DNA of 64,000 nucleotides from Micromonospora rhizosphaerae (GTDB lineage: Bacteria > Actinomycetota > Actinomycetes > Mycobacteriales > Micromonosporaceae), in the NCBI RefSeq assembly GCF_900091465.1, contig NZ_FMHV01000002.1:3038001-3102000 (forward strand), read 5' to 3'. Positions 33,650-43,541 of this stretch are shown piece by piece. The notes beneath the pieces are model-generated. The model was not told the DNA's origin. It did not search any database and was given only the letters and a program-made list of their open reading frames with translations. Position 1 is the stretch's first letter; each line of letters begins with the position of its first letter. The position numbers were made by a program, and so were the translations under genes.

Positions 33650-34647
33650 TCAACCAGCGGTGAAGCGTCGGGCGACCGCGTCGAAGGCCGCCTTGCGGCG
33701 GACACTGCCGTCGGGCAGCACGGCGACCAGGCCGTAGCCGGCGGTGTCCAGGTCGAACTCCGGTTCCGGTTGGTGCGGATAGCTGAAGGCCGCGTACGTG
33801 AAGACGAAGGCGCCGTCCACGCCGGCCGCCTGCGCCGCGTCCAGCAGCGCGCCCACCTCCTCGGCCTGCGCCCGCTCGTCCCGGACCACCGGCTCCCCGA
33901 GCCGGGGCGGGTCCGTGCTCCGGTCGACCACGGTCCAGGCCAGTGCGCCCCGTGCGGCGGCACCGGCGTAGGTGGCGCAGCCCAACTCGGTCAGCACCAC
34001 CGGCTTGCCGTGGCGGCGCCGCTCGGCGATCCGCGCGGCCCAGACGTCCAGCGGCTCCCCGCTGCGGTAGTGGTCCACGCCGACGTGGTCGAACGGTCTC
34101 CAGTCGACGCTCTCGAAGCCCAGCGCCGCGTAAGTGAGCGGGCCGGCGAAGCGCTTCCGGGCCGCGGCCGCCGCTCGGCGCAGGTGGCGGTTGAGTGCCC
34201 AGGGGAAGGGGCCGTGCCGCAGCGTGCTCCAGAGCAGCCGGCGCGGGGTGGTCATGGTCGCCATCCGGTCTGCGGCGGTGGCACCGGTGACGATGCCGCG
34301 CAGGAACAGGGCGGCCTCCCAGCCGACGACCAGCACACCTCAGCGCCCCGCGTCCGCAGCCGCTCGGCGTCGTCCGCGCAGGCCGCCAGGTGTGCCCGGG
34401 CGGCGGGCGGCTCAGCGTCCGGCAGCCCGGGGGAGAGCCAGACCGCCAGCCCCGCCTCGGCGGCGGCCTCGGCGGCCAGGCGTAGCCGCCCCAGGTCCTG
34501 CCCGACCAGGCGTACCGCGGTGGCCCCCAGCGCGGTCGCGATCACCCGCAGGTCGTCGCGGACCTGGTCCGGATCGAAGTCGGGCCGGGACGGCCGGCCG
34601 GGCAGCAGCTCAATGCCCGTGTCGTAGACGACGCCGCGGATCCGCAT
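33650..34647 (-). pseudogene. Glycoside-hydrolase-like gene broken by a one-base deletion
   Basis: From ATG 34647 (with an AAGGAGCG site) the frame reads MRIRGVVYDTGIELLPG and continues as a plausible barrel start to RLRTRGAE. At 34336-34338 one base is missing after the Glu codon; the downstream frame resumes as VLVVGWEAALFLRGIV and runs to 33650. The joined protein would be about 332 residues. Segments FDHVGVDHYRSGEPL, KPVVLTELGCATY and GAFVFTYAAFSYPHQPEPEFD look like strands 4, 7 and 8 of a TIM-barrel glycosidase, with Glu in TELG as a candidate nucleophile. No named family is certain. The gene diverges from a TetR gene across a double operator. Confidence 0.75.
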
Positions 34648-34660
34648 GGCCGCTCCTTAT

Positions 34661-34694
34661 CGATACGCCGTATCGGTACCGATACACTGTATCG
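34661..34694. promoter_or_regulatory. Double TetR-type operator overlapping a leaderless promoter
   Basis: Two perfect 15-bp palindromes, CGATACGCCGTATCG (34661-34675) and CGATACACTGTATCG (34680-34694), have centres 19 bases apart. The second contains TACACT (34683-34688), which lies seven bases before the ATG of the TetR gene at 34696. Binding would block both divergent genes. Confidence 0.8.
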
Positions 34695-34695
34695 C

Positions 34696-35376
34696 ATGAC
34701 CGTCGTCTGGGAACGCCCCGAACCGGCCCGCCGGCACCCGCCTGCGGTGGATCGTCCCGCGATCGTCGCCGCGGCATCGGCCCTCGCCGACGCCGGCGGC
34801 CTTGACGCGGTGACGCTGCGCGGGGTCGCCGCCCGGGTCGGGGTGCTGCCGATGCGGCTCTACCGTCACCTCGACTCCCGGGACGACCTGCTCGACCTGA
34901 TCGCCGACGCGGCGTGCGGTGAGATCGCGCTGCCCGGCCCGGACCACGGGGACTGGCGGGCGCGGCTGCGCGCCCTCGCCGCCGCCACCGCCACGGTGGC
35001 CCGCCGCCACCCCTGGTACGTGCCGCTGCTCGGCAGCCGCCCGCCGTACGGCCCGAACGGGCTGGCGTACCAGGAGGCGCTCTTCGCCGCCGTGGACCGG
35101 CCCGGCCTGGATCCGGCGACGCTGATGCACGTGGCGAACACCTTCCTCGGCTACGTGGTCGGCCAACTCCACCTCGAACTGCTCCGGGTGCCGGCCGGGG
35201 CGACCGCCCACGTGCCGTCGCCGGAGCAGCTTCGCTACCTCGCCCGGGCGGTCGGTGACGGCCGGCACCCCACGCTGGCCCGGCTCTTCCGCGAGGGGCG
35301 CCAACTGGACGCGATCGAGGCGTTCGACGCCGGCCTGGAGATCGTCCTCGACGGCATCGCGGAGAAACTGGGCTGA
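34696..35376 (+). CDS. TetR/AcrR family regulator (TetR_C-type C-terminal domain)
   Basis: A 226-residue repressor. The helix-turn-helix is VTLRGVAARVGVLPMRLYRHLDSRDDLLD (about 42-70), with the LYRHLDSRDDL recognition segment. The C-terminal domain has the tetracycline-repressor-like pattern HPWYVPLLGSRPPYGPNGL. The start at 34696 fits the leaderless TACACT box. It almost certainly binds the double palindrome at 34661-34694, controlling itself and the broken gene opposite. Confidence 0.88.
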   Translation: MTVVWERPEPARRHPPAVDRPAIVAAASALADAGGLDAVTLRGVAARVGVLPMRLYRHLDSRDDLLDLIADAACGEIALPGPDHGDWRARLRALAAATATVARRHPWYVPLLGSRPPYGPNGLAYQEALFAAVDRPGLDPATLMHVANTFLGYVVGQLHLELLRVPAGATAHVPSPEQLRYLARAVGDGRHPTLARLFREGRQLDAIEAFDAGLEIVLDGIAEKLG

Positions 35377-35483
35377 CCGCGGGCGCACCGGCGCCTGCCC
35401 CTCGACCGGGGCGGAGACGACTGGTGCAAGGGAGACGCCGACCACCGTCGGCGCGCACGGTGGAGCCGGACAGATGACCTCGG

Positions 35484-35513
35484 TAGGGTGAGTCGGTCGG
35501 CTCCGACGGAGCC
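35484..35513 (+). promoter_or_regulatory. -10 box and small hairpin ahead of dnaE
   Basis: TAGGGT (35484-35489) is a likely -10 box, and GGCTCCGACGGAGCC (35499-35513) is a perfect 7-bp hairpin in the leader before the dnaE start. Confidence 0.4.
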
Positions 35514-35540
35514 GTGATCACACCCCGGGGGGCGCCACGC

Positions 35541-38500
35541 ATGGGCGATTCGTTCGCGCATCTGCACGTACACACCGAGTACTCGATGCTCGACGGCGCG
35601 GCCCGGCTCAAGGACCTCTTCGCCGAGGCCAACCGGCTCGGCATGCCGGCGGTGGCGATGACCGACCACGGCAACATGCACGGCGCGAACGAGTTCTACA
35701 AGCAGGCGACGGCCGCCGGGATCACCCCGATCCTCGGCGTCGAGGCGTACGTGGCGCCGGAGTCGCGCTTCCACAAGCAGCGGGTCAGGTGGGGTCGCCC
35801 GGAGCAGAAGAGCGACGACGTCTCCGGTAGCGGCGCGATCACCCACATGACCATGTGGGCGCAGAACAGGACCGGGCTGCACAACCTCTTCAAGCTCAAC
35901 TCCCGCGCCTCGATGGAGGGCCACTACATCAAGTGGCCCCGGATGGACATGGAGCTGATCGCCGAGTACGCCGAGGGGATCATGGCGACCACGGGCTGCC
36001 CGTCCGGTGCGGTGCAGACCCGGCTGCGGCTCGGCCAGTTCGACGAGGCGCTCAAGGTCGCCGCCGCGTACCAGGACATCTTCGGCAAGGAGAACTACTT
36101 CCTGGAGGTCATGGACCACGGCCTGGAGATCGAGCGCCGAGTCCGCGACGGGCTCATCGAGATCGCCCGCAAGCTCGACATCCCACCGGTGGTCACCAAC
36201 GACTCGCACTACACGCGCGAGGATCAGGCGGAGGCGCACGACGTGCTGCTCTGCGTGCAGACCGCCAGCAACATCGACGACCCCAACCGGTTCCGCCTCG
36301 AGGGCGGCGGCTACTACATCAAGTCGGCCGACCAGATGCGCGCGGTCAACACCTCGGAGCTCTGGCAGCAGGGCTGCCGCAACACCCTGCTGGTCGCCGA
36401 GAAGGTCGACCCCACCGGGATGTTCGAGTTCCGCAACCTGATGCCGCGCTTCCCGGTGCCCGAGGGAGAGACCGAGGAGTCCTGGTTCCGCAAGGAGACC
36501 TTCGCCGGCCTAGCCCGCCGCTACCCCGGCGGCGTCCCGGAGGGGCACGTCAAGCAGGCCGAGTACGAGCTGGGCGTCATCATCCAGATGGGCTTCCCGT
36601 CGTACTTCCTCGTGGTCGCCGACTTCATCCAGTGGGCAAAGAGCCAGGGCATCGCGGTCGGTCCGGGTCGTGGCTCGGCCGCCGGCTCGCTGGTCGCGTA
36701 CGCCCTGGGCATCACCGACCTGGACCCGATCCCGCACGGCCTGATCTTCGAGCGCTTCCTCAATCCCGAGCGCGTCTCGATGCCGGATGTCGACATCGAC
36801 TTCGACGAGCGTCGGCGCGGTGAGGTGATCAAATACGTCACCGAGAAGTGGGGCGAGGACAAGGTCGCTCAGATCGCGACCTTCGGCACGATCAAGGCGA
36901 AGGCCGCGATCAAGGACTCGGCCCGGGTGCTCGGCTACCCGTACGCGGTGGGCGACCGGATCACCAAGGCGATGCCGCCGGCGGTGATGGGCAAGGACAT
37001 CCCGCTCACCGGAATCTTCGACCCGAAGCACCCCCGGTACGCCGAGGCCGGCGAGATCCGCGGACTCTACGAGTCGGATCCGGACGTCAAGAAGGTCATC
37101 GACACCGCGCGCGGCATCGAGGGGCTGATCCGGCAGACCGGCGTGCACGCCGCGGGCGTCATCATGTCCGCCGAGCCGATCATCGAGCACATCCCGCTGA
37201 TGCGCCGGGACGCCGACGGGGCGATCATCACCCAGTTCGACTACCCGACGTGCGAGTCGCTCGGGCTGTTGAAGATGGACTTCCTCGGCCTGCGCAACCT
37301 GACCATCATCGATGACGCGCTGAAGAACATCGAGTCCAACCATGGCCGCAAGGTCGACCTGCTCAAGCTGCCGCTGGACGACAAGCCCACGTACGAGCTG
37401 CTGGCCCGGGGCGACACCCTCGGCGTCTTCCAGCTCGACGGCGGGCCGATGCGCTCGCTGCTGCGGCTGATGAAGCCGGACAACTTCGAGGACATCTCCG
37501 CGGTCCTGGCGCTCTACCGGCCCGGTCCGATGGGCGCCAACTCGCACACCAACTACGCGCTGCGCAAGAACGGCCAGCAGGACATCACCCCGATCCACCC
37601 GGAGCTGGCCGAGCCGCTGGAGGAGATCCTCGGCCCCACCTACGGCCTGATCGTCTACCAGGAGCAGGTGCAGCGCGCCGCGCAGAAGCTCGCCGGCTAC
37701 AGCCTCGGCCAGGCCGACCTGCTCCGCCGGGCGATGGGCAAGAAGAAGAAGGAGGTTCTCGACAAGGAGTTCATCCCGTTCCGCGACGGCATGCGGCGCA
37801 ACGGGTACTCCGACGAGGCCATCCAGACGCTCTGGGACATCCTCGTCCCGTTCGCCGACTACGCGTTCAACAAGGCGCACACCGCCGGCTACGGCCTGGT
37901 GTCGTACTGGACCGGCTACCTCAAGGCCAACTACCCGGCCGAGTACATGGCGGCGCTGCTCACCTCGGTCGGTGACGACAAGGACAAGATGGCGCTCTAC
38001 CTGTCGGAGTGTCGACGGATGGGCATCCAGGTCCTGCCGCCCGACGTCAACACCTCGGCCGGGCCGTTCACCCCGGTCGGCCGGGACATCCGCTTCGGCC
38101 TGGCCGCGATCCGCAACGTCGGCGCGAACGTGGTCGCCTCGATCATGCGGTGCCGCGAGGAGAAGGGCGAGTACGCCGACTTCTACGACTTCCTGTCCAA
38201 GGTGGACGCGGTGGTGTGCAACAAGAAGACCATCGAATCGCTGATCAAGGCGGGCGCCTTCGACTCGATGGGCCACCCGCGCAAGGGCCTGCTCGCCGTG
38301 CACGCCGACGCCATCGACGCCTTCGCCGACGTCAAGCGCAAGGAGGCCGTCGGCCAGTACGACCTCTTCGGCGCCGGCTTCGGCGATGCGGACACCGGCG
38401 GCAGCACGACGGTGATGCCCGCCATCGGCGAGGGGGAGTGGGACAAGCGCGACAAGCTCGCCTTCGAACGCGAGATGCTCGGCCTGTATGTTTCCGACCA

Positions 38501-39074
38501 CCCGCTCTTCGGCCTGGAGCACGTGCTCGGCGCCGCGGCGGACACCACCATCGCCGCGCTCTCCGAGGAGGGCACCGTGCCCGACGGGGCGGTGGTCACG
38601 CTCGCCGGCATCCTCTCCGGGGTGCAGCGCCGGGTCACCAAGCAGGGCCGGGCCTGGGCGTCGGCGACCCTGGAGGACCTCGCCGGCGGGGTGGAGACAC
38701 TCTTCTTCCCCAACACCTACGAGGTGATCGGCCAGTACATCGCCGAGGACGCCATCGTGGTGGTCAAGGGGCGGGTGGACCGGCGCGACGACACCCCGCG
38801 GATCATGGCGATGGACATGTCCATGCCGGACATCAGCAGCAACCCGGCGAACAAGCCCATCACGCTGACCATCCCGGTGCACCGGTGCACGCCGCCGCTG
38901 GTCGAACGGCTCAAGGAGACCCTGGTGCTGCACCCCGGCGACACCGAGGTACACGTCAAGCTGCTCAACGGCGGCAAGGTCACCACGCTGCGGCTCGGGC
39001 CGTTCCGGGTGGCCGCCACCACCGCGCTGATGGGCGACCTGAAGAGCGTCCTCGGCCCGGCCAACGTCAGCTGA
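35541..39074 (+). CDS. dnaE: DNA polymerase III subunit alpha (DnaE1)
   Basis: The 1177-residue replicative polymerase, close to the usual actinobacterial DnaE1 length. It has a PHP domain starting [13 protein letters not shown] (7-19), with metal-binding His residues kept, so the intrinsic proofreading nuclease of actinobacterial DnaE1 is probably active. PGRGSAAGS marks the palm. The catalytic aspartates lie in PDVDIDFDE (415-423; Asp418 and Asp420 by analogy). The fingers, tandem helix-hairpin-helix and an OB domain ([20 protein letters not shown]) follow. No intein is present. ATG 35541 has a GGGGGG site; an in-frame GTG 35514 would add nine residues. Confidence 0.96.
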   Translation: MGDSFAHLHVHTEYSMLDGAARLKDLFAEANRLGMPAVAMTDHGNMHGANEFYKQATAAGITPILGVEAYVAPESRFHKQRVRWGRPEQKSDDVSGSGAITHMTMWAQNRTGLHNLFKLNSRASMEGHYIKWPRMDMELIAEYAEGIMATTGCPSGAVQTRLRLGQFDEALKVAAAYQDIFGKENYFLEVMDHGLEIERRVRDGLIEIARKLDIPPVVTNDSHYTREDQAEAHDVLLCVQTASNIDDPNRFRLEGGGYYIKSADQMRAVNTSELWQQGCRNTLLVAEKVDPTGMFEFRNLMPRFPVPEGETEESWFRKETFAGLARRYPGGVPEGHVKQAEYELGVIIQMGFPSYFLVVADFIQWAKSQGIAVGPGRGSAAGSLVAYALGITDLDPIPHGLIFERFLNPERVSMPDVDIDFDERRRGEVIKYVTEKWGEDKVAQIATFGTIKAKAAIKDSARVLGYPYAVGDRITKAMPPAVMGKDIPLTGIFDPKHPRYAEAGEIRGLYESDPDVKKVIDTARGIEGLIRQTGVHAAGVIMSAEPIIEHIPLMRRDADGAIITQFDYPTCESLGLLKMDFLGLRNLTIIDDALKNIESNHGRKVDLLKLPLDDKPTYELLARGDTLGVFQLDGGPMRSLLRLMKPDNFEDISAVLALYRPGPMGANSHTNYALRKNGQQDITPIHPELAEPLEEILGPTYGLIVYQEQVQRAAQKLAGYSLGQADLLRRAMGKKKKEVLDKEFIPFRDGMRRNGYSDEAIQTLWDILVPFADYAFNKAHTAGYGLVSYWTGYLKANYPAEYMAALLTSVGDDKDKMALYLSECRRMGIQVLPPDVNTSAGPFTPVGRDIRFGLAAIRNVGANVVASIMRCREEKGEYADFYDFLSKVDAVVCNKKTIESLIKAGAFDSMGHPRKGLLAVHADAIDAFADVKRKEAVGQYDLFGAGFGDADTGGSTTVMPAIGEGEWDKRDKLAFEREMLGLYVSDHPLFGLEHVLGAAADTTIAALSEEGTVPDGAVVTLAGILSGVQRRVTKQGRAWASATLEDLAGGVETLFFPNTYEVIGQYIAEDAIVVVKGRVDRRDDTPRIMAMDMSMPDISSNPANKPITLTIPVHRCTPPLVERLKETLVLHPGDTEVHVKLLNGGKVTTLRLGPFRVAATTALMGDLKSVLGPANVS

Positions 39075-39092
39075 CCGCTAGCCGGCTCGCCG

Positions 39093-39776
39093 TCACACCG
39101 GCCGGTACTCGACCTCCGGCCGGCCGGGCGTGCCGTAGCGGGGCGTGCGCACCGCGCGGTCGATGGTCACCAGGTACTCCAGGTACCGGCGGGCGGTCAC
39201 CCGGGAGATGCCCGTCCGCTGGCTGACCTCGGTCGCGGAGCGCCCCGCCCCCTCCGCGAGGGCAGACAGCACCCGGTTCAAGGTCTGCACGTCCAGGCCC
39301 TTGGGCAAGGTCTGCTGGGCCGCGCCGCGCAGGGTGGCGAACATCCGGTCCACCTCGTGCTGGGCGGCGACCTCCCCGTCGGCGAGCGCCTGGCGGCGGT
39401 AGTCGGCGTAGCGCTCCAGCTTGTCGCGGAAGGCGCCGAAGGTGAACGGCTTGAGCAGGTAGTGGGTCACCCCGAGGGAGACGGCGGTGCGGACCACCGC
39501 GAGGTCGCGGACCGAGGTCACCGCGAGCACGTCGACACTGCTGCCCGCCGCACGCAGCGCCCGGCAGACGTCCAGACCGTGCAGGTCGGGCAGCCGGAAG
39601 TCGAGCAGCACCAGGTCGACGTCCTCGCCCGTCCGGTGCCGCAGCGTCGCCATCGCCTCCTGAGCGGTGTGCGCCACCCCGACCACCACGAAGCCCGGCA
39701 CCCGCTCCGTGTACGCCTTGTGCGCCTCCGCCAGCAGCGGTTCGTCCTCGACGACCAGTACCCGGATGTCGGTCAT
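39093..39776 (-). CDS. CitB/DcuR-type response regulator
   Basis: A 227-residue regulator. The receiver has the acidic pocket Glu10-Asp11, phospho-acceptor Asp59 (LVLLDFRLPD) and Lys109 (THYLLKPF). The C-terminal domain (about 150-225) carries a helix-turn-helix SATEVSQRTGISRVTARRYLEYL, as in CitB/DcuR regulators of C4-dicarboxylate and citrate uptake. The ATG at 39776 overlaps the kinase stop (ATGA). The likely target is the symporter gene at 41509 on the opposite strand. Confidence 0.92.
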   Translation of the reverse strand: MTDIRVLVVEDEPLLAEAHKAYTERVPGFVVVGVAHTAQEAMATLRHRTGEDVDLVLLDFRLPDLHGLDVCRALRAAGSSVDVLAVTSVRDLAVVRTAVSLGVTHYLLKPFTFGAFRDKLERYADYRRQALADGEVAAQHEVDRMFATLRGAAQQTLPKGLDVQTLNRVLSALAEGAGRSATEVSQRTGISRVTARRYLEYLVTIDRAVRTPRYGTPGRPEVEYRPV

Positions 39777-41359
39777 GACCGGTCTTCCTTGATCGGCAGC
39801 CGGACGGTGAACAGCGTTCCGCCCTCCTCGGAGCGGCCGACCTCGGAGCGCCCACCGTGCCGGTTGACCACCTGGCCGACCAGCGCCAGGCCGAGGCCCC
39901 GGCCGGCGCTCTTGGTCGACCAGCCGCGCCGGAACGCGTCCGCCACCCGGTCCGGGGCCAGCCCGGGACCGGAGTCGCCGATCCGGATCACGATCTCGTC
40001 CTCGACGACGCCGACGAAGACCCGTACCCGGCGCGGCGGCGGGGTGCCGGCCACCGCCTCCAGGGCGTTGTCGACCAGGTTGCCGACGACGGTGAGCAGG
40101 TCGGCGGTGGGCAGGGGACTGTCGTCGAGCCGGCAGTCCGGCTCGATCACCAGGTCGATGCCGCGCTCGCCGGCCCGCGCCGACTTGCCGAGCAGCAGGG
40201 CGGCCAGCGCCGGCTCGGTCACCGCGCCGACCACCCGGTCGGTGAGTTGCTGGGCCAGCTCGAGGTCCCGGGTGGCGAGCCGGACCGCCTCGTCGGCGCG
40301 GCCCAGCTCCACCAGGGTCAGCACGGTGTGCAGCCGGTTGGCCGACTCGTGGGTCTGCGCCTGCAGGGCCTCGGTCAGCGCGCGTACCGAGTCCAGCTCG
40401 CTGGCCAGGTTGCGCAGCTCGGTCTGGTCGCGCAGGGTCAGCACGGTGCCGAGCACGGTCCCCTCGAAGCGGGTGGTCCGCTGGTTGGCCACCAGCACCC
40501 GGTCGCCGGCCAGGACCGGCTCGTCGTGCGCGTCCCGGCCGGAGGTCAGCAGCTCGGCTACTGCTGGCGGCAGGTCGATCCCGGCCACCGGCTGATCGGT
40601 CACCGCCGCATCGTCGTCGAGCCCCAGCAGCCGGCGCCCCTCGTCGTTGACCAGCGCCACCCGGCGATCCCGGGTCAGTACCACCAGCCCCTCCCGCACC
40701 GAGTGCAGCACCGCGTCGTAGTACTCGTACATCCGGGTCATCTGGGCCGGTCCGAGGCCGTGCGTCTGCCGGCGGAGCCGGCGGCTGAGCAGCCAGGAGC
40801 CGGTGGCGGCGAGGGCGAGCGCCGGCGCGGCGGCGCCCAGCAGCACCGGAACCTTGGCGAGCAGCTTGCGGTTGATCGCCTGGGTGGTGATGCCCACGGA
40901 GACCAGGCCGATGATCCGGCCGTCGTCGCCGTACACCGGCACCACGGCGCGTACCGACTCGCCGAGGGTGCCGACGTTGGTCGTGGTGAAGGGCTCACCG
41001 GCGAGGGCGGGGCCGATCTCGCCGATGAACGGCCGCCCGATCAGATCGGGGTTGGGGTGGGAGTACCGGGTCCGGTCGGGGGCCATTACGACCACGAAAC
41101 GCGTTCCGGTCGCCAGCCGCGTCGCTTCCGCGTACGGCTGGAGGCTGGCCGCCGGATCGGGGGAGGTGAGGGCCGCGCGGACGTGGGGGGCGCGGGCGAC
41201 GGTCTGGGCCACCGCGAGCACCTCCTCCTCTGCCGCATGCCGGGAGTCGTCGCGGGCGAGCCACACGGCGCCCGCCGCGCCGACCAGCACGAGCAGCGTC
41301 ACCACCACGGCCTGGAGGGCGAACAGCTGCCCCGCGATGCTCGACTGCCGTCGGGCCAC
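39773..41359 (-). CDS. CitA/DcuS-type sensor histidine kinase
   Basis: A 528-residue kinase. It has a first membrane helix (LFALQAVVVTLLVLVGAAGAV), an extracytoplasmic PAS/Cache domain (about 35-170) with the ligand-type pattern RTRYSHPNPDLIGRPF, a second helix near 173-192, a cytoplasmic PAS domain (about 215-310), a dimerisation segment with His in QTHESANRLHTVL, and an ATPase domain with N-box NLVDNALEA, DSGPGL and GRGLGLALV. This is the layout of citrate/C4-dicarboxylate sensors. GTG 41359 has a GAGGAGGTG site. It faces the dicarboxylate symporter gene across a 149-base shared regulatory region. Confidence 0.92.
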   Translation of the reverse strand: MARRQSSIAGQLFALQAVVVTLLVLVGAAGAVWLARDDSRHAAEEEVLAVAQTVARAPHVRAALTSPDPAASLQPYAEATRLATGTRFVVVMAPDRTRYSHPNPDLIGRPFIGEIGPALAGEPFTTTNVGTLGESVRAVVPVYGDDGRIIGLVSVGITTQAINRKLLAKVPVLLGAAAPALALAATGSWLLSRRLRRQTHGLGPAQMTRMYEYYDAVLHSVREGLVVLTRDRRVALVNDEGRRLLGLDDDAAVTDQPVAGIDLPPAVAELLTSGRDAHDEPVLAGDRVLVANQRTTRFEGTVLGTVLTLRDQTELRNLASELDSVRALTEALQAQTHESANRLHTVLTLVELGRADEAVRLATRDLELAQQLTDRVVGAVTEPALAALLLGKSARAGERGIDLVIEPDCRLDDSPLPTADLLTVVGNLVDNALEAVAGTPPPRRVRVFVGVVEDEIVIRIGDSGPGLAPDRVADAFRRGWSTKSAGRGLGLALVGQVVNRHGGRSEVGRSEEGGTLFTVRLPIKEDRS

Positions 41360-41508
41360 GCCCACCTCCTCGTACCGTTCGGCGTCCGCTCGCAAGTGTG
41401 GCGCACCGGTCAGCTCCCGATTTCGCCCGTAAGTCACATGCGGGTCACAGAGGTGAACAGAATGAACGCAAGGCTGCCTCGGGGTGAGAGCTGCTTCACA
41501 TTGTCGGC

Positions 41509-42900
41509 ATGGACATCACCACACCCACCCCCGCGACCGCCCGGCCGGCCCGCCGGGACCGGACGCGCTACCTCTATCTGGCGGTCATCGTGGCCGTGCT
41601 GGCCGGCATCGTGGTCGGCTTCGTCGCCCCCGAGGTCGGCAAGGAGCTGAAGCCGCTCGGCACCGGCTTCGTGAACCTGATCAAGATGATGATCAGCCCG
41701 GTCATCTTCTGCACGATCGTCCTCGGTGTCGGTTGCGTGCGGCAGGCGGCCCGGGTCGGCAAGGTCGGCGGCCTGGCCCTCGGCTACTTCCTGATCATGT
41801 CGACGGTCGCGCTGGCGATCGGCCTGGTGGTCGGCAACATCATCCACCCCGGCTCCGGCCTGAACCTGGGCCCGGAGGTGGCGGACGCGGGCAAGGCCGC
41901 CGCCGGTGGCGAGACCGGCGACACGGTCGACTTCCTGCTCGGCGTCATCCCGACCTCGCTCTTCTCCGCGCTGACCGAGGGCTCGGTGCTGCAGACGCTG
42001 CTGATCGCCCTGCTGGTCGGCTTCGCCGTCCAGGCGATGGGCGCCCGGGGCGAGCCGGTGCTGCGGGCGGTGGACGTGCTTCAGCGGCTGGTCTTCAAGG
42101 TGCTCGCGATGATCATGTGGGTGGCCCCGATCGGCGCGTTCGGCGCGATCGCCGCCGTGGTCGGCGCCACCGGTGTGGACGCGTTGAAGAGCCTGGCCCA
42201 GGTGATGTTCGGCTTCTACGCCACCTGCGCGGTCTTCGTCTTCGTGGTGCTCGGTGCGCTGCTCTGGTTCGTCGCTCGTATCTCGATCTTCAAGCTGCTC
42301 GGCTACCTGGGCCGGGAGTTCCTGCTGATCCTGTCGACCTCGTCGTCCGAGTCGGCGCTGCCGCGCCTGATCGCCAAGATGGAGCACTTCGGGGTCAGCA
42401 AGCCGGTCGTCGGCATCACGGTGCCGACCGGTTACTCCTTCAACCTCGACGGCACCGCGATCTACCTGACCATGGCGTCGCTCTTCATCGCCGAGGCGCT
42501 GGGCAAGCCGTTCTCGGTGGGTCAGCAGATCTCGCTGCTGGTGTTCATGATCATCGCCTCGAAGGGCGCCGCCGGGGTCACCGGCGCCGGACTGGCCACC
42601 CTGGCCGGCGGCCTGCAGTCGCACCGGCCGGACCTGGTCGACGGCGTCGGGCTGATCGTCGGCATCGACCGGTTCATGTCCGAGGCCCGGGCACTGACCA
42701 ACTTCGCCGGCAACGCGGTCGCCACCGTGCTGGTCGGCACCTGGACCGGCGAGTTCGACCGCGACCAGGCGCAGGCCGTGCTCAGCGGCCAGCGCCCGTT
42801 CGACGAGGCCACCATGCTCGACGAGGACGAGCCGGCCGATCAGCCGGGCGGTCAGGTGCCGGCGCAGCAGTCGCCGGCGCTGGCCGACACGCCGGCCTGA
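41509..42900 (+). CDS. dctA: C4-dicarboxylate:cation symporter (DctA-like, DAACS family)
   Basis: A 463-residue secondary transporter of the glutamate/dicarboxylate family, with eight transmembrane helices and two re-entrant loops. The serine-rich HP1 loop STSSSESALPRL (about 281-292), the TM7 motif NLDGTAIY (about 315-322) and the HP2 region SKGAAGVTGAG (about 350-360) are in order. It imports succinate, malate or fumarate with protons or sodium. The divergent CitA/CitB-type two-component system probably induces it. A 17-bp perfect hairpin terminator follows. Confidence 0.9.
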   Translation: MDITTPTPATARPARRDRTRYLYLAVIVAVLAGIVVGFVAPEVGKELKPLGTGFVNLIKMMISPVIFCTIVLGVGCVRQAARVGKVGGLALGYFLIMSTVALAIGLVVGNIIHPGSGLNLGPEVADAGKAAAGGETGDTVDFLLGVIPTSLFSALTEGSVLQTLLIALLVGFAVQAMGARGEPVLRAVDVLQRLVFKVLAMIMWVAPIGAFGAIAAVVGATGVDALKSLAQVMFGFYATCAVFVFVVLGALLWFVARISIFKLLGYLGREFLLILSTSSSESALPRLIAKMEHFGVSKPVVGITVPTGYSFNLDGTAIYLTMASLFIAEALGKPFSVGQQISLLVFMIIASKGAAGVTGAGLATLAGGLQSHRPDLVDGVGLIVGIDRFMSEARALTNFAGNAVATVLVGTWTGEFDRDQAQAVLSGQRPFDEATMLDEDEPADQPGGQVPAQQSPALADTPA

Positions 42901-42921
42901 GCCGGCCGGTCGAGGATCACC

Positions 42922-42970
42922 CCGCACCCGGGGTCGCAACGGACGCTCTCCGGTGCGACCCCGGGTGCGG
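42922..42970 (+). terminator. Terminator of dctA
   Basis: A perfect 17-bp stem, CCGCACCCGGGGTCGCA (42922-42938) with its complement at 42954-42970 and a 15-base loop, 21 bases after the stop. Confidence 0.8.
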
Positions 42971-43088
42971 CGTCGCCGGATCCCGGGCGATGGCCGCTTG
43001 ATCGACTCGACGTGCGGGAGATCGGGGTGTCAGGGCGGCTGGAAGCCGCGGTTTGCCGCAAACCGAGTCCTTCAAACGGCTGCCAGCC

Positions 43089-43430
43089 TCACGGCCGGCG
43101 CGGTCGCAGCACCTCGACCGACTGGTCGGCGGTCTCCAGTACCACGGTGTGGTAGCTCTCGATCCGGGACAGGATCGCCTCGCGCGGGCCGTCGCGCCAG
43201 GCGTCGCTGCCGTAGAACGCGGCCTCCTGCCGGTCGCGGACCGCCAGGGACGGGAACGCCCGGATCAGGTACGCCTCCTCGTGGCCGTCCTCCCGGACCA
43301 GGGACGCCCCGGCGGCGACCACCCGGATGCCGAAGCGGGCCAGCAGCGGCATCGCCTCCTCGCGCATCACCCGGACGAACTCGTCGATGGTGCCGGGCCT
43401 CAGGCGGTACGTGCGGATCTCGAGAAACAT
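43089..43430 (-). CDS. NIPSNAP family protein
   Basis: A 113-residue dimeric alpha/beta-barrel (ferredoxin-like) protein. MFLEIRTYRLRPGTIDEF (1-18) and the segment HEEAYLIRAFPSLAVRDRQ (about 50-68) are typical of NIPSNAP domains. A biochemical role is not defined for bacterial members. The ATG at 43430 has a GGAGG site. It is the only minus-strand gene between dctA and the aminotransferase gene. Confidence 0.85.
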   Translation of the reverse strand: MFLEIRTYRLRPGTIDEFVRVMREEAMPLLARFGIRVVAAGASLVREDGHEEAYLIRAFPSLAVRDRQEAAFYGSDAWRDGPREAILSRIESYHTVVLETADQSVEVLRPRRP

Positions 43431-43541
43431 CGGCGGCCTCCGGGAGTGGCGCGTAACCCCGACCGTAACGCCGCGTCCGAGGGGCCACCATCGCGCAATT
43501 GGCGCTGACCACCGCCGATCGACCGCACTACCCTCCCCGGC

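Noticed and set aside
35541..39074. Intein in dnaE
   Set aside because: The polymerase motifs run without interruption and the length of 1177 residues is normal.
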